Assembly (NCBI GenBank): GCA_027323445.1
Contig: DAHWBS010000004.1
Span: forward strand, 1 to 61,397
DNA from: Leptospirillum sp.
GTDB lineage: Bacteria; Nitrospirota; Leptospirillia; Leptospirillales; Leptospirillaceae
DNA: 61,397 nucleotides
Direction of reading: 5' to 3'
Position numbers and translations under genes: made by a program. Position 1 is the stretch's first letter, and each line of letters begins with the position of its first letter. The notes under the pieces were generated by a model that saw nothing but the letters and a program-made list of their open reading frames with translations, made no database searches and was not told the origin of the DNA. This document shows, one piece after another, positions 44,600 through 52,917 of this stretch.

Positions 44600-44718
44600 G
44601 TTTCATGCTCCCTTTAGAACCTGAACATATCCGCATGGGTGGTTCATTGGATTTGGATGATTAATAAAGGTATGAAACATGAAATCTAAAGTTAATCATC
44701 ATGTTTCATAAATGAAAC
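44600..44718. promoter_or_regulatory. cluster of ATGAAAC heptamers (putative operator)
   Basis: GTTTCAT at 44600-44606 and 44703-44709, ATGAAAC at 44672-44678 and 44712-44718. The pair ATGAAACATGA (44672-44682) and TCATGTTTCAT (44699-44709) is an 11-bp inverted repeat. The region separates the divergent 43-residue gene and the TusA-like gene. Confidence 0.5.
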
Positions 44719-44814
44719 GTATCATGAACTATCAGGATTGTCAACGAAGCTTATTTATTTTTTTTTAATTTTAACATAATGACTTAAATGATGACTTCTT
44801 TTGGAGTGACAAAT

Positions 44815-45075
44815 ATGATGGGGGATCAAGTGGATTATATCGAATCGATAAGGCTGGATTGTTCCGGAATGATGTGTCCCATGCCGGTATTGAAGACAAG
44901 AAAACAGATCAATGAAATGGCTGTGGGAGAAATTGTTCTGATGATATCAACGGATCCGGGAAGTCGTCCGGATATGGAAGCCTGGACAAAAAAAACCGGT
45001 CATACCCTGCTGAAAAGCGAAGAGAAGGACAAGTCGTATCTGTTCTGGATCAGGAAAGAGAAAGAAGGGATATGA
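44815..45075 (+). CDS. TusA-family sulfur carrier
   Basis: 86 residues from the ATG at 44815, eight bases after GGAG. SIRLDCSGMMCPMPVLKTRKQ carries the family CPxP motif, with the persulfide Cys. TusA-like proteins carry sulfane sulfur to tRNA thiolation or to dissimilatory sulfur pathways. It stands alone; mnmA is 2.5 kb away. Confidence 0.85.
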   Translation: MMGDQVDYIESIRLDCSGMMCPMPVLKTRKQINEMAVGEIVLMISTDPGSRPDMEAWTKKTGHTLLKSEEKDKSYLFWIRKEKEGI

Positions 45076-45103
45076 CCGAATAGAGGCGATCAACAACAGA
45101 AGA

Positions 45104-45136
45104 AGCCCCGTGAGGCAGGTACATGTCTCCGGGGCT
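45104..45136. terminator. bidirectional terminator between the tusA-like and ferredoxin genes
   Basis: AGCCCCG (45104-45110) pairs with CGGGGCT (45130-45136); TTTTATTT follows on the plus strand. The flanking genes converge here. Confidence 0.65.
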
Positions 45137-45142
45137 CTCGTT

Positions 45143-45472
45143 TTATTTGGGGAATGGCATCGAGAAGGGGGTCTGGGGGCGGCCCAGGGCAGGGACAGAG
45201 ACCGTCAGGTCTCCTGTGCCCATTTCGGTCTGGCAAGCAAGTCGGTTATCGTCGGCCAGCATCATGGCTTTTGCCAGAAATCCTTCCTTGGCGTTTCTGG
45301 GCTTCAGAGACTCGCCACCCTCCTTGATGATGAGGTTGCAGGTTCCGCATGCGGCATTTCCTCCGCACACAAATCCGAATGAAATTCCCTGAACCATAAG
45401 GGAGATCAGAATCGGGACGCCGGATTCGATCTCCACTGATTTGTTCAGCTCTGTAATGGTAAGTTTGGGCAT
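45143..45472 (-). CDS. 2Fe-2S plant-type ferredoxin
   Basis: 109 residues. VCGGNAACGTCNL gives CxxxxCxxC-type spacing and LACQTEMG the fourth Cys, as in adrenodoxin/plant-type ferredoxins. An electron carrier whose partner is unknown. Single gene with its own start behind GGAG, converging with the TusA-like gene. Confidence 0.88.
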   Translation of the reverse strand: MPKLTITELNKSVEIESGVPILISLMVQGISFGFVCGGNAACGTCNLIIKEGGESLKPRNAKEGFLAKAMMLADDNRLACQTEMGTGDLTVSVPALGRPQTPFSMPFPK

Positions 45473-45734
45473 GAAGAAGTTCTCCAGAGTAGTTGGTTTT
45501 AGGGGTATCTTCTCAAAAACCGAGATTTAAAAGGCCAAAATTCAGGGCAAATATCTGCCCGGAAAACAGAGGGTGTTTCAAACTCAGAAAAAAACAGGGA
45601 TCTATCTGCTATTCTATTGGTGAAAGGACGTTGCGGTCAACTGAATTGACGAGGCAGGGTGTCGGACCATGGGAAAAAGTTGAATATTCTCCCATATGGA
45701 GGATACCATTAGTCAACTGGAAAGGAGACCCATC

Positions 45735-46184
45735 ATGCTGGAGTTTGAAGTAAGAGAGATTATATTTGACGGGATGACCAAGTCTTATATCCTGATCTTG
45801 CAGGATATCGAGAAGAAGCACACCTTGCCGATATGGATCGGGCCTTTTGAAGCCCAGTCCATCTCCATGGGGAGGGCGGAGCAGCCTCCTGAGCGTCCTC
45901 AGACGCATGACTTGTTCAATGCTCTTCTGGACCATCTTGATATCAAGGTCTTGTCCGTCGTCATTTCCCGGGTGGAAGAAGGGACCTTTTATGCATCCCT
46001 CCACCTTTTGTCGAAAGACTCGGAATTTTCCATCGATGCCCGTCCAAGTGATGCGATAGCCGTGGCACTCAGAGCCAAGGCGCCTATTTTTGTAAAGGAG
46101 AAAGTTCTTGATCAAATGCCGGATGCCCCGGATTTTCGACAGCTTCTTGATCATCCGGAAGAATCGGACAGCCCTGAAAGTTAA
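45735..46184 (+). CDS. bifunctional nuclease family protein (DUF151)
   Basis: 149 residues from the ATG at 45735 behind AAAGGAG. LPIWIGPFEAQSI near residue 33 and DARPSDAIAVALRAKAPIFV are the DUF151/BFN hallmarks. The family has reported nuclease activity in plants and is widespread in bacteria with unclear function. It overlaps the following lipoprotein gene by 77 bp. Confidence 0.9.
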   Translation: MLEFEVREIIFDGMTKSYILILQDIEKKHTLPIWIGPFEAQSISMGRAEQPPERPQTHDLFNALLDHLDIKVLSVVISRVEEGTFYASLHLLSKDSEFSIDARPSDAIAVALRAKAPIFVKEKVLDQMPDAPDFRQLLDHPEESDSPES

Positions 46185-46791
46185 AAATCAAAAGAGATTT
46201 TTTCTGTTGTTTTTGGCTGTTTTTTCTTTGGCTTCGTGCCATAAGACTATCAATAACCTTTCCACGGTAGAATGGAAAACGGAAAAATTCACTCCGGCCC
46301 TGATTCAACAGGGACGATTGGCTGTGCTTCCTGTGGGACAGTCGGAGGGAATTCCTGCGGAAACCAGATGGCTGGGGACAGAGCTTGCAAAAGACCTTTC
46401 TTCAAGCTTTGGAAAAGAGAAAATCGTTGGTCCGGATGTTGTCAGTGGGTATTTGAAGGACAAATCCGTTTCCGACATTTTGAAAAACCTCAAGAAAAAA
46501 TCAGCCCCTGATACGGTGAGGGGGATTATGGGGTTGTCTCCGCTGGGGCAAAAACTTCATGTCCGCTATCTTCTGCAGACGGATCTCCGGTTGTCAGAGG
46601 TCTCCGGGGGAGCTGAGCATGTGAGGCTTTTTGGACGAATCTGGGATACCGAGGACGATGAGATTATCTGGACCGGTTACGGTGAGGCGAGAGGGTATGT
46701 CTATATGTTTTTCCCGGCCGTTCCCGCTTCATTCGAAAAAGATGCGGCTGTTGCTGTAAAAGGGCTTGTCCGGGAGATCAAGAAAAGCTAG
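46108..46791 (+). CDS. putative lipoprotein
   Basis: 227 residues from TTG at 46108, which follows AAAGGAG by seven bases inside the previous gene. A basic segment and hydrophobic stretch end in the lipobox LASC, about residue 44. The mature part has GRLAVLPVGQSEGIP and VRYLLQTDLRLSEV, a layout seen in envelope lipoproteins of the GNA1162/LPP20 kind; function unknown. The start inside the DUF151 gene implies translational coupling. Confidence 0.7.
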   Translation: MIKCRMPRIFDSFLIIRKNRTALKVKNQKRFFLLFLAVFSLASCHKTINNLSTVEWKTEKFTPALIQQGRLAVLPVGQSEGIPAETRWLGTELAKDLSSSFGKEKIVGPDVVSGYLKDKSVSDILKNLKKKSAPDTVRGIMGLSPLGQKLHVRYLLQTDLRLSEVSGGAEHVRLFGRIWDTEDDEIIWTGYGEARGYVYMFFPAVPASFEKDAAVAVKGLVREIKKS

Positions 46792-46823
46792 TGAGTTTTG
46801 GTCTGGCAGTACAAAAGCAATAC

Positions 46824-46861
46824 AAAAAAGGGGCGTCAGATTTTTCTGACACCCCTTTTTT
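46824..46861. terminator. bidirectional terminator between the lipoprotein gene and lpxC
   Basis: AAAAAAGGGG and GTCAG (46824-46839) pair with CTGAC and CCCCTTTTTT (46846-46861) with one opposed mismatch. A/T tracts on both sides suit convergent genes. Confidence 0.88.
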
Positions 46862-46887
46862 GGTTTATTGATCGGATAGATCGATGA

Positions 46888-47796
46888 TCAGGCCCAGTGG
46901 AGAGCAAGTTCCATGGAAGTCTCTTGATAGACCGGTTCATGTTCAAGTTCTGAGAGGAGATTTTCCGAGATCAGATGGGACAGGAACCTTGTATGAAAGG
47001 CATGGCCTCCGCGCTTGACGGTAAATTTTCCAACAATGGGCGCGCCAGCAAGTCTCATGTCTCCCAGAAAATCCAGAATCTTGTGACGGACAAACTCATT
47101 TTCAAAGGTTTGGGCCTCGGGATTCAGGAGTCCCTGCTCTCCATAGACCAGTGCATTATGGAAGGAGCCTCCTTTTGCCATCCCGGCCGCTTGCATTTTC
47201 TCGACATCGGATGCGAAACAGAAGGTTTTGGATGGGGCGATTTCTTGCTGAAACCGGTGTTTTGTCAAACGGAAAGAAAAATCCTGAACGAGCTTTCCAA
47301 AAAAATCAATTTCATAATTGACTTCAAATTGGGAAGATGGCTCTGCATGGATTTCCTTGTTTCCGTGGACAAATGAGACAGGCTTTGTGATGGCAAGGAG
47401 CCTGGCAGGAGCGGACTGTTCAACGATTCCCGCATGTCGGAACGCCAGGATGAAGTCGATGGCGCTTCCGTCAAGAATGGGCATTTCCGGACCAGAGAGG
47501 GAAATAATCATGTTGTCCAGATAAAGTCCGGTTGCGGCTGACAGAATATGCTCCACTGTCTGGACTTCTGCGTTATTTTCGGAAAGAACGGTCGAAAGGA
47601 CGGATTTCGTCTGGGAGACGTTTTCGACATGAGCGCGGACTGTTTTGCCAGCGAGGTCCTCGCGTACAAAAACAATGCCTGTATTAAGCGGAGCGGGGTG
47701 GATTGTGGCCCTTGCAGGCAATCCCTGGTGCAACCCCAGTCCTTCAAGGACAACGGACTGTCTTAGTGTTCTTTGATTGCGAACTGTTCCATTCAT
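46888..47796 (-). CDS. lpxC: UDP-3-O-acyl-N-acetylglucosamine deacetylase
   Basis: 302 residues from the ATG at 47796 behind AAGGAG. VEHILSAATGLYLDN supplies the first zinc His and VRHKILDFLGDM the other His and Asp. It is the committed step of lipid A synthesis, showing a Gram-negative envelope. It stands apart from other lpx genes. Confidence 0.96.
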   Translation of the reverse strand: MNGTVRNQRTLRQSVVLEGLGLHQGLPARATIHPAPLNTGIVFVREDLAGKTVRAHVENVSQTKSVLSTVLSENNAEVQTVEHILSAATGLYLDNMIISLSGPEMPILDGSAIDFILAFRHAGIVEQSAPARLLAITKPVSFVHGNKEIHAEPSSQFEVNYEIDFFGKLVQDFSFRLTKHRFQQEIAPSKTFCFASDVEKMQAAGMAKGGSFHNALVYGEQGLLNPEAQTFENEFVRHKILDFLGDMRLAGAPIVGKFTVKRGGHAFHTRFLSHLISENLLSELEHEPVYQETSMELALHWA

Positions 47797-47950
47797 GATC
47801 CACTCCTTCCATAGGTTTTCTGGCAAGATTTTAAGCACTTTTGATGCCAGAATGAAATGGGAGGGGAGGGATGGTCCTGAGACTCAGCATCCGCGGGACT
47901 TGTCCGTTCCCCTTAGGGGTCTTATCGGACAAGAATTCCGGAGGAATAGA

Positions 47951-47986
47951 GTGGCGGAGTTGTCACAGATGTGGTAACTCCGCCAC
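47951..47986. repeat. inverted repeat between lpxC and a membrane protein gene
   Basis: An 11-bp perfect inverted repeat (47951-47961 with 47976-47986, GTGGCGGAGTT/AACTCCGCCAC) with a 14-base loop. No T-tract follows on either strand. It lies just after the minus-strand gene ending at 47996; perhaps a Rho-related or processing element. Confidence 0.5.
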
Positions 47987-47995
47987 AGTGATTGG

Positions 47996-48301
47996 TCAGG
48001 GGATATCCGCTGGGGGGTGGGTAAACATGGTGATGATGGGGATTGCGCCGACAAAAGAAAAAAAGGAAATAAAGATGAAAATCAGGGTGATGAAGAGCCA
48101 GGTGGGAATTTTGAAATCCTGCCTGTTTTGATACTGTTTTCTGAGGACAAAGATAAAAAAAGTGAGAAAGAAAAGAAGGGCGACCGAAGCGGCCCCTTTC
48201 ATGAGAGGATCCTTGACTGTGTAGAGAATCCATGAGATTAAAACCGTAATCAGTGTCGGGATCACGACACGGAGGAAAAGGCGATTCTCGAGAGGTTTCA
48301 T
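47996..48301 (-). CDS. small inner-membrane protein, unknown function
   Basis: 101 residues with three predicted membrane helices (FLRVVIPTLITVLISWIL, GAASVALLFFLTFFIFVL, LFITLIFIFISFFSFVG). GGAG precedes the ATG. It is 12 bp downstream of the PEP carboxylase gene and likely in its transcript. No family recognised. Confidence 0.7.
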   Translation of the reverse strand: MKPLENRLFLRVVIPTLITVLISWILYTVKDPLMKGAASVALLFFLTFFIFVLRKQYQNRQDFKIPTWLFITLIFIFISFFSFVGAIPIITMFTHPPADIP

Positions 48302-48313
48302 GGTATCTCCGGA

Positions 48314-49882
48314 TTAGCCAAGTGATTTTCTGAGAATGGCCGCATCTTGCAGGTAGGGTGTAATGTTCTTGTTTTCCTGCAAAAGAAAGTAAATGCTCGA
48401 AACGATGTTGCGATGGAGATAATGCTCAACCGTAACGGGTCCCAGCTCTATCTTGAAGAACGATTCCGCAATGGCAATGTCATGAGATATTGCATCCCAT
48501 GCAGGGTTTTCCGAGGAAAGGAAGCGGAGGTTTTCCCGGTTCAGATAAAACCCGGCCTGACGGACATCTTCCTTGAGAGAGCGACAAAATGTGGAAAGAG
48601 ATTCTTCAAGCCCTTCGGACAAGGCCTGCTGGATTCCTCTTCCGAGAGAAATGAGCTCCGGAGGGATGCCAAGGGAGTAGAGCGCTGCGGTAAAACCGAT
48701 TGCCCGCGGGAGCCGTTTTTGCCCAATTCCCCGGGAATAGCCGAATAAGCCGATATGCAGGCGCCTTTCTCTTCTGGAGGGGATGTGTTCCGATACAAGG
48801 TTGATGGTATCGGCGATCTCTTCCACTGTTTTCTGGTAGATATCGGAAAAGATCGTGGCGAGTCTTTCTCCCTCCCGGATTTCCTTCTCCGAGTAGGAAA
48901 GGGGTGTCGTGAAAGGGAGGGTCCTGTTCAGAAGATGCACGGCCTCCCGGACTTTCTCAAGCGGGTAGTCGTAGCGGAAGGCCGACTGAAGAGTGACGGT
49001 GCGGACGCCGGCATATTCTTCTGCAAACTGGGGAACGGTATTGGGGGAAAGCCCTCCCCTGAAAGGCAGGGATCCCACACCCATTATGGGATAAATGCCG
49101 ATTCCGGACTCTTTTCCGAATTTGTAGTATTCAGAGAGGGCGACCTTGGCGGCGATGGTGGCCGGAATGAATCCTGAATTCAGGGCGGGATCCGACCTGG
49201 CAATAAACGGGCGGATATAGGGAGGCTTTTCCCCGTAGGACTGTTCATGGATGCGGGCATATTCCATCAGGATATTGTGAGACGCTGTCAGCTGGGGGAC
49301 TCCTTCGATGAGAGGGATGACCTGAAGGTAGGAGGAGTCGCTTTCCTGATCGAGGGGGATCTCGTCGAAGACCTGGCTCTTGAGACGGGCGATCTTCTGG
49401 AAGGTTGTTTTGAGGTGGAGCATTTTCTGGGCCTCGTCGGTCATTGGCAAAATGACTTCGAAGACGGGAGGGGAGTTCAGTCCGAGATCGCGAGCCAGAT
49501 CGGCGAAGGTCAGAATGCCGATATAGGCTCTGGCAATCCGGTATCCTTTTTCATACCAGATATTGGGAAGCCTGAAGGTGAGAAAGACATCCTTTCCCAG
49601 CTGGTATTTCTGAAAGTACTCGTGATACGAGGAGAAAAGCTTGTCCACCACGCCTTCGTCGACATACTTTCCTTCCCAGTCCCACATGTATTCCTGACAG
49701 CCGATATCCGTATAGCTCCGAAAGCATTCCTCAAGTTCGTCGAGTGTGCTGATGAAAGCTTCCCCATTGGATTTCCAGTATGGAGCGCTTGCATTGTCCG
49801 GGTGCTGTGTGGCCATGGTCGTGGGAATCTTTCGGTCCAGAAAGGACTGGTGATAAACCGGACGAAGGAAGTTTTCAGGCAA
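48314..49882 (-). CDS. ppcA: phosphoenolpyruvate carboxylase, archaeal type
   Basis: 522 residues from TTG at 49882 behind AAGGAG. RKIPTTMATQHPDNASAPYW is the diagnostic N-terminus of the archaeal-type enzyme (PepcA), about half the size of the usual bacterial PEPC (about 900). QSAFRYDYP and GLFGYSRGIG are further conserved parts. It carboxylates PEP to oxaloacetate, feeding the TCA or reductive TCA cycle. Confidence 0.93.
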   Translation of the reverse strand: MPENFLRPVYHQSFLDRKIPTTMATQHPDNASAPYWKSNGEAFISTLDELEECFRSYTDIGCQEYMWDWEGKYVDEGVVDKLFSSYHEYFQKYQLGKDVFLTFRLPNIWYEKGYRIARAYIGILTFADLARDLGLNSPPVFEVILPMTDEAQKMLHLKTTFQKIARLKSQVFDEIPLDQESDSSYLQVIPLIEGVPQLTASHNILMEYARIHEQSYGEKPPYIRPFIARSDPALNSGFIPATIAAKVALSEYYKFGKESGIGIYPIMGVGSLPFRGGLSPNTVPQFAEEYAGVRTVTLQSAFRYDYPLEKVREAVHLLNRTLPFTTPLSYSEKEIREGERLATIFSDIYQKTVEEIADTINLVSEHIPSRRERRLHIGLFGYSRGIGQKRLPRAIGFTAALYSLGIPPELISLGRGIQQALSEGLEESLSTFCRSLKEDVRQAGFYLNRENLRFLSSENPAWDAISHDIAIAESFFKIELGPVTVEHYLHRNIVSSIYFLLQENKNITPYLQDAAILRKSLG

Positions 49883-49911
49883 AAGGATTCTCCTTATAGG
49901 AATTAAGTTGC

Positions 49912-50454
49912 TCAGCGAAGGATCAGGAGACCGAAAATGTTTTGGAGGACAGCGGCCCAGAGAAGGACGAAAATACCCAACATGACATTGATGTTCCTTA
50001 AAAGGCTCACACGACGCCTGAGAGCTGTTTTCTGGACCTCGATCGTATCAATCATCCGGGAGTCGGCGGTCGTTTCCAGCTGTTTCAGCGAAAGGCCCCG
50101 AATTTCTCCGGACATCTTGGCGGTCAGGATTCCAAGAATGCCGATTGCGCCGACAAAACTCAGTTTCAAAAGCCAGAAGGTCTCATAGGAATTCTTGTAT
50201 GGGAACACCATGTTCTCCAGCGAGACAAGGCGGTCAAAGATGACGAAGGCCCCTGTGATGATCAAAAGAGCCATGCTGACCCAGAAGACAGGAAGGTAGA
50301 ATTCCGAGGCTTTTTTGGCCAGCTTCCCCCTGACAGACGGATCGATTCCCGAAAGAAGGGGCGACAGGACAAAAAGCTGGAGGACCATCCCGCCGACAAG
50401 AGCCGCCGCTCCCACGAGATGTAACCACCGTATGAATGTGATCGTTACAAACAT
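49912..50454 (-). CDS. CopD-like membrane protein
   Basis: 180 residues, four membrane helices. The start RWLHLVGAAALVGGMVLQLF, with a His in helix 1, resembles CopD/DUF2269-type proteins that may bind copper or haem. It is 29 bp upstream of ppcA on the same strand. Confidence 0.65.
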   Translation of the reverse strand: MFVTITFIRWLHLVGAAALVGGMVLQLFVLSPLLSGIDPSVRGKLAKKASEFYLPVFWVSMALLIITGAFVIFDRLVSLENMVFPYKNSYETFWLLKLSFVGAIGILGILTAKMSGEIRGLSLKQLETTADSRMIDTIEVQKTALRRRVSLLRNINVMLGIFVLLWAAVLQNIFGLLILR

Positions 50455-50658
50455 CTTTGGCTCCCATTTAGGTCTTTCAAGCTTGGTCCGGGTTGGACCG
50501 TACCCAATCTGTCCATGGCGAATTCAAGGGTCCTTGTTTCAGTTCCTGACGAGTGAGTCTATCATAAGAGAGTGTCTGTGGGATATCCTTAGCTTGTTTG
50601 AAACGGGTCGTCTGGCCTTTATTGGGCAGATTAGATGAGTGTGCCGGAAAGGAAGTCA

Positions 50659-51441
50659 ATGAGGGATTTGGCAAAGGTCAGATCAGTGGGCCGGGCTGCA
50701 ATCGAGCAGGTTCGTCCTATGATCATGGCTGGTTTTGATCGTCGACTGACGATCTCTTACAAAAACGAGATGGATCTTGTCACGGAAATTGATCTTGCCT
50801 CGGAAAAAGGGATCGTTTCTGTTATTGAGGAAAGCTTTCCCGGAGATGGAATCCTGGGGGAGGAAGGGGGGGAAGTTCGCTCCGGTGCCGAATACAGGTG
50901 GGTGATCGATCCGCTCGATGGAACGACCAATTTTGCCCATCATTTTCCATTTTTTTGCATTTCCATCGGCTTTGAGGAAAAGGGCGTCCTTAAGTATGGA
51001 ATCATCCATGATCCGATCCGCTGTCAGACATTCGAGGCCGAAAATGGAAAAGGTGCAACCCTGAACGGTGAGCCGCTCTGGGTTGCCAAAACGCCGAAGC
51101 TGTCGTCCGCCCTTTTGTGTACGGGGTTTGCCGCCGCAAGAAGGGATGATCCCCAAAGGAATAACATGCCGTTTTTTGACCGGTTCTGGAAGAAATGTCA
51201 TGGAATCCGGAGAACGGGATCGGCGGCCCTCGACCTGTGCTATGTTGCCACAGGGGCCCTCGACGGATTCTGGGAACTTGGTCTTTCTCCATGGGATACG
51301 GCAGCGGGAAGCCTGATCGTGAGGGAGTCTGGCGGGACGGTTACCGATCGCGACGGATCTTTTCATACCTTGAATAGCGCCTGTATCGTCGCCTCAAATG
51401 GTCTGATCCATGACGAAATGATTTCGACTCTTGCGATATGA
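50659..51441 (+). CDS. suhB: inositol-1-monophosphatase family protein
   Basis: 260 residues from the ATG at 50659, preceded by GGAAG; an ATG at 50635 gives 8 extra residues but lacks an RBS. Metal-binding ILGEEGG and DPLDGTTNFAHHFPFF, and WDTAAGSLIV, are classical. It may act as inositol phosphatase or in rRNA transcription like SuhB. Confidence 0.92.
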   Translation: MRDLAKVRSVGRAAIEQVRPMIMAGFDRRLTISYKNEMDLVTEIDLASEKGIVSVIEESFPGDGILGEEGGEVRSGAEYRWVIDPLDGTTNFAHHFPFFCISIGFEEKGVLKYGIIHDPIRCQTFEAENGKGATLNGEPLWVAKTPKLSSALLCTGFAAARRDDPQRNNMPFFDRFWKKCHGIRRTGSAALDLCYVATGALDGFWELGLSPWDTAAGSLIVRESGGTVTDRDGSFHTLNSACIVASNGLIHDEMISTLAI

Positions 51442-51489
51442 CGGGCAGAACCGACTGAATTCATTCATGGGGAGATTCAGGGAAAAGGT

Positions 51490-52374
51490 CTAGTTTCCCT
51501 TGAGGGGAGAGGGAACAAAAATCAGGCATTCGACGATAAAAAGGAGAATGCCGAGGAATTTTCTGCGACCTGAAAGTCCCTCGTCATAAGCGGTTACGGG
51601 AGCGTGTCCTGCTCCCATGATGAAAAGAAGAACCGCCCATACAATCCATCCGTGCCATGTTTCCCACCCGAGAATTAAAAGAACAGACAAAATGACCGGC
51701 CTGATGGCCCGGTGGATGCGTTTTCCGAAAAAGGCATAAAAAACGTGCCCTCCGTCGAGTTGACCGGCCGGAATGAGATTGAGTGATGTGATGAGAAGCC
51801 CCATCCATCCGGCAAATGCAACCGGAGAGAGAAGCAGCTCCCCATGGGTATTATGAGGTCCGAAAAGAACTCCAACGGCTTTGAAGAGTAGCGACTCCCC
51901 AAGTTCGAGCTGACCGCCTCCTGGTGGAGGGAGGGCGCCAACGACAGTCGATGTATGGACTCCCACGACAAGGGCAATGATCGCCGGAACCAGTCCGGCG
52001 ACGGGCCCGGCGGCGGCAATGTCAAAAAGGACATTGGAGGACGTCGGAGACGGGGGAGTCCGGATAATGGCGCCAAAGGTTCCGATGAGGGTAGGTGCAG
52101 GGATGAAATAGGGCCAGCTTGCGGGAACTTTGTACCAGCGTGCCACGAGGTAATGTCCGGCCTCATGAAGGGTCAGGATGGACATGAGGGTGAAGGAAAA
52201 CGGCAACCCTTTCAGGAATCCCCCGGGAAAGTCCAGGGGGTTTTGTCCGGAGAGCATTGCACCGGCCCCGGTGGTTGTGATCCAGGTCAGTCCGTACAAA
52301 ACGGCCGGAAGCAGATTCCGCCGGGGCGATGGGGGAGCGGGTTCAGGGAGAATATCTTCGTCCAGAGAGCTCAT
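51490..52374 (-). CDS. site-2 protease family (M50) membrane metalloprotease
   Basis: 294 residues, about seven membrane segments. HEAGH at 70-74 is the zinc site and NLIPAGQLDGGH the second ligand motif. Members cleave membrane-bound regulators. Start overlaps the previous gene (ATGA at 52371), so the two are coupled. Confidence 0.88.
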   Translation of the reverse strand: MSSLDEDILPEPAPPSPRRNLLPAVLYGLTWITTTGAGAMLSGQNPLDFPGGFLKGLPFSFTLMSILTLHEAGHYLVARWYKVPASWPYFIPAPTLIGTFGAIIRTPPSPTSSNVLFDIAAAGPVAGLVPAIIALVVGVHTSTVVGALPPPGGGQLELGESLLFKAVGVLFGPHNTHGELLLSPVAFAGWMGLLITSLNLIPAGQLDGGHVFYAFFGKRIHRAIRPVILSVLLILGWETWHGWIVWAVLLFIMGAGHAPVTAYDEGLSGRRKFLGILLFIVECLIFVPSPLKGN

Positions 52375-52700
52375 TCCTCGGGGAACTGGCTGTTGTTGTT
52401 CTTTCTCTTTCTGGGTCGGATCATCATCATGTAGTAGATGACGTAAAAACCCACCCCCAGATAAGCCGCTCCTGCGACTGTTCCATAGTCGATCCAGGCC
52501 CGGGTATGGGTTTTGTTCAGAAAGGTCGGAGGTCTGTTGGTCGGGGTGTGGCGGTTGCCAAAGAGGGGAAGAGACAATATCAGTGCCACGCTATAGACAA
52601 TGGCGGTCAGCACCATCATCCAGTAGGGAATGGGACCCTGGGATTTCTGAAGGTCTTTTCCGACCTGGGACTGCTGAAATGTTCGTGGGTCCTCGCTCAT
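52371..52700 (-). CDS. small two-helix membrane protein, unknown function
   Basis: 109 residues behind GGAGG. Two membrane helices (IPYWMMVLTAIVYSVALILS and GAAYLGVGFYVIYYMMMI) and a basic C-terminal end. Coupled to the site-2 protease gene, of which it may be a partner or substrate. No family recognised. Confidence 0.7.
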   Translation of the reverse strand: MSEDPRTFQQSQVGKDLQKSQGPIPYWMMVLTAIVYSVALILSLPLFGNRHTPTNRPPTFLNKTHTRAWIDYGTVAGAAYLGVGFYVIYYMMMIRPRKRKNNNSQFPEE

Positions 52701-52880
52701 GGGATACCTCCTCGCTCAATCATATCAGCACAAGTGCGGTACGGAAAGCCTGCCCGGAAAGGAGGGTGGTTCCGCTCCCCTCCTTAATTCGGAGGATTCA
52801 TTTTTTCCAGTGTGAGGGTAAGGAGGAAGCGCCGGGTCAAAGATAAAAACACCGTGAATTGAAGACGATGATTTTTTTGA

Positions 52881-52909
52881 TTGACAAGTTCTCAGGAAAA
52901 GCCTTAACT
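52881..52909 (+). promoter_or_regulatory. possible sigma-70 promoter of ispB
   Basis: TTGACA (52881-52886), 17-nt spacer, TTAACT (52904-52909), a weak -10. The predicted start falls at or within a few bases of the ispB ATG (52918), which has no RBS, suggesting a leaderless mRNA. Confidence 0.4.
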
Positions 52910-52917
52910 TATAACGC

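Noticed and set aside
44402-44617. Plus-strand 71-codon frame after the rnc terminator
   Set aside because: It is the antisense shadow of the 43-residue minus-strand gene, which has a clear RBS.
45493-45753. Plus-strand frame upstream of the DUF151 gene
   Set aside because: No RBS, no recognisable protein, and it overlaps the DUF151 start; treated as leader.
52759-52784. GGAGGG/CCCTCC hairpin upstream of ispB as a terminator
   Set aside because: It lies in the divergent region between two gene starts, so there is no transcript end for it to serve.
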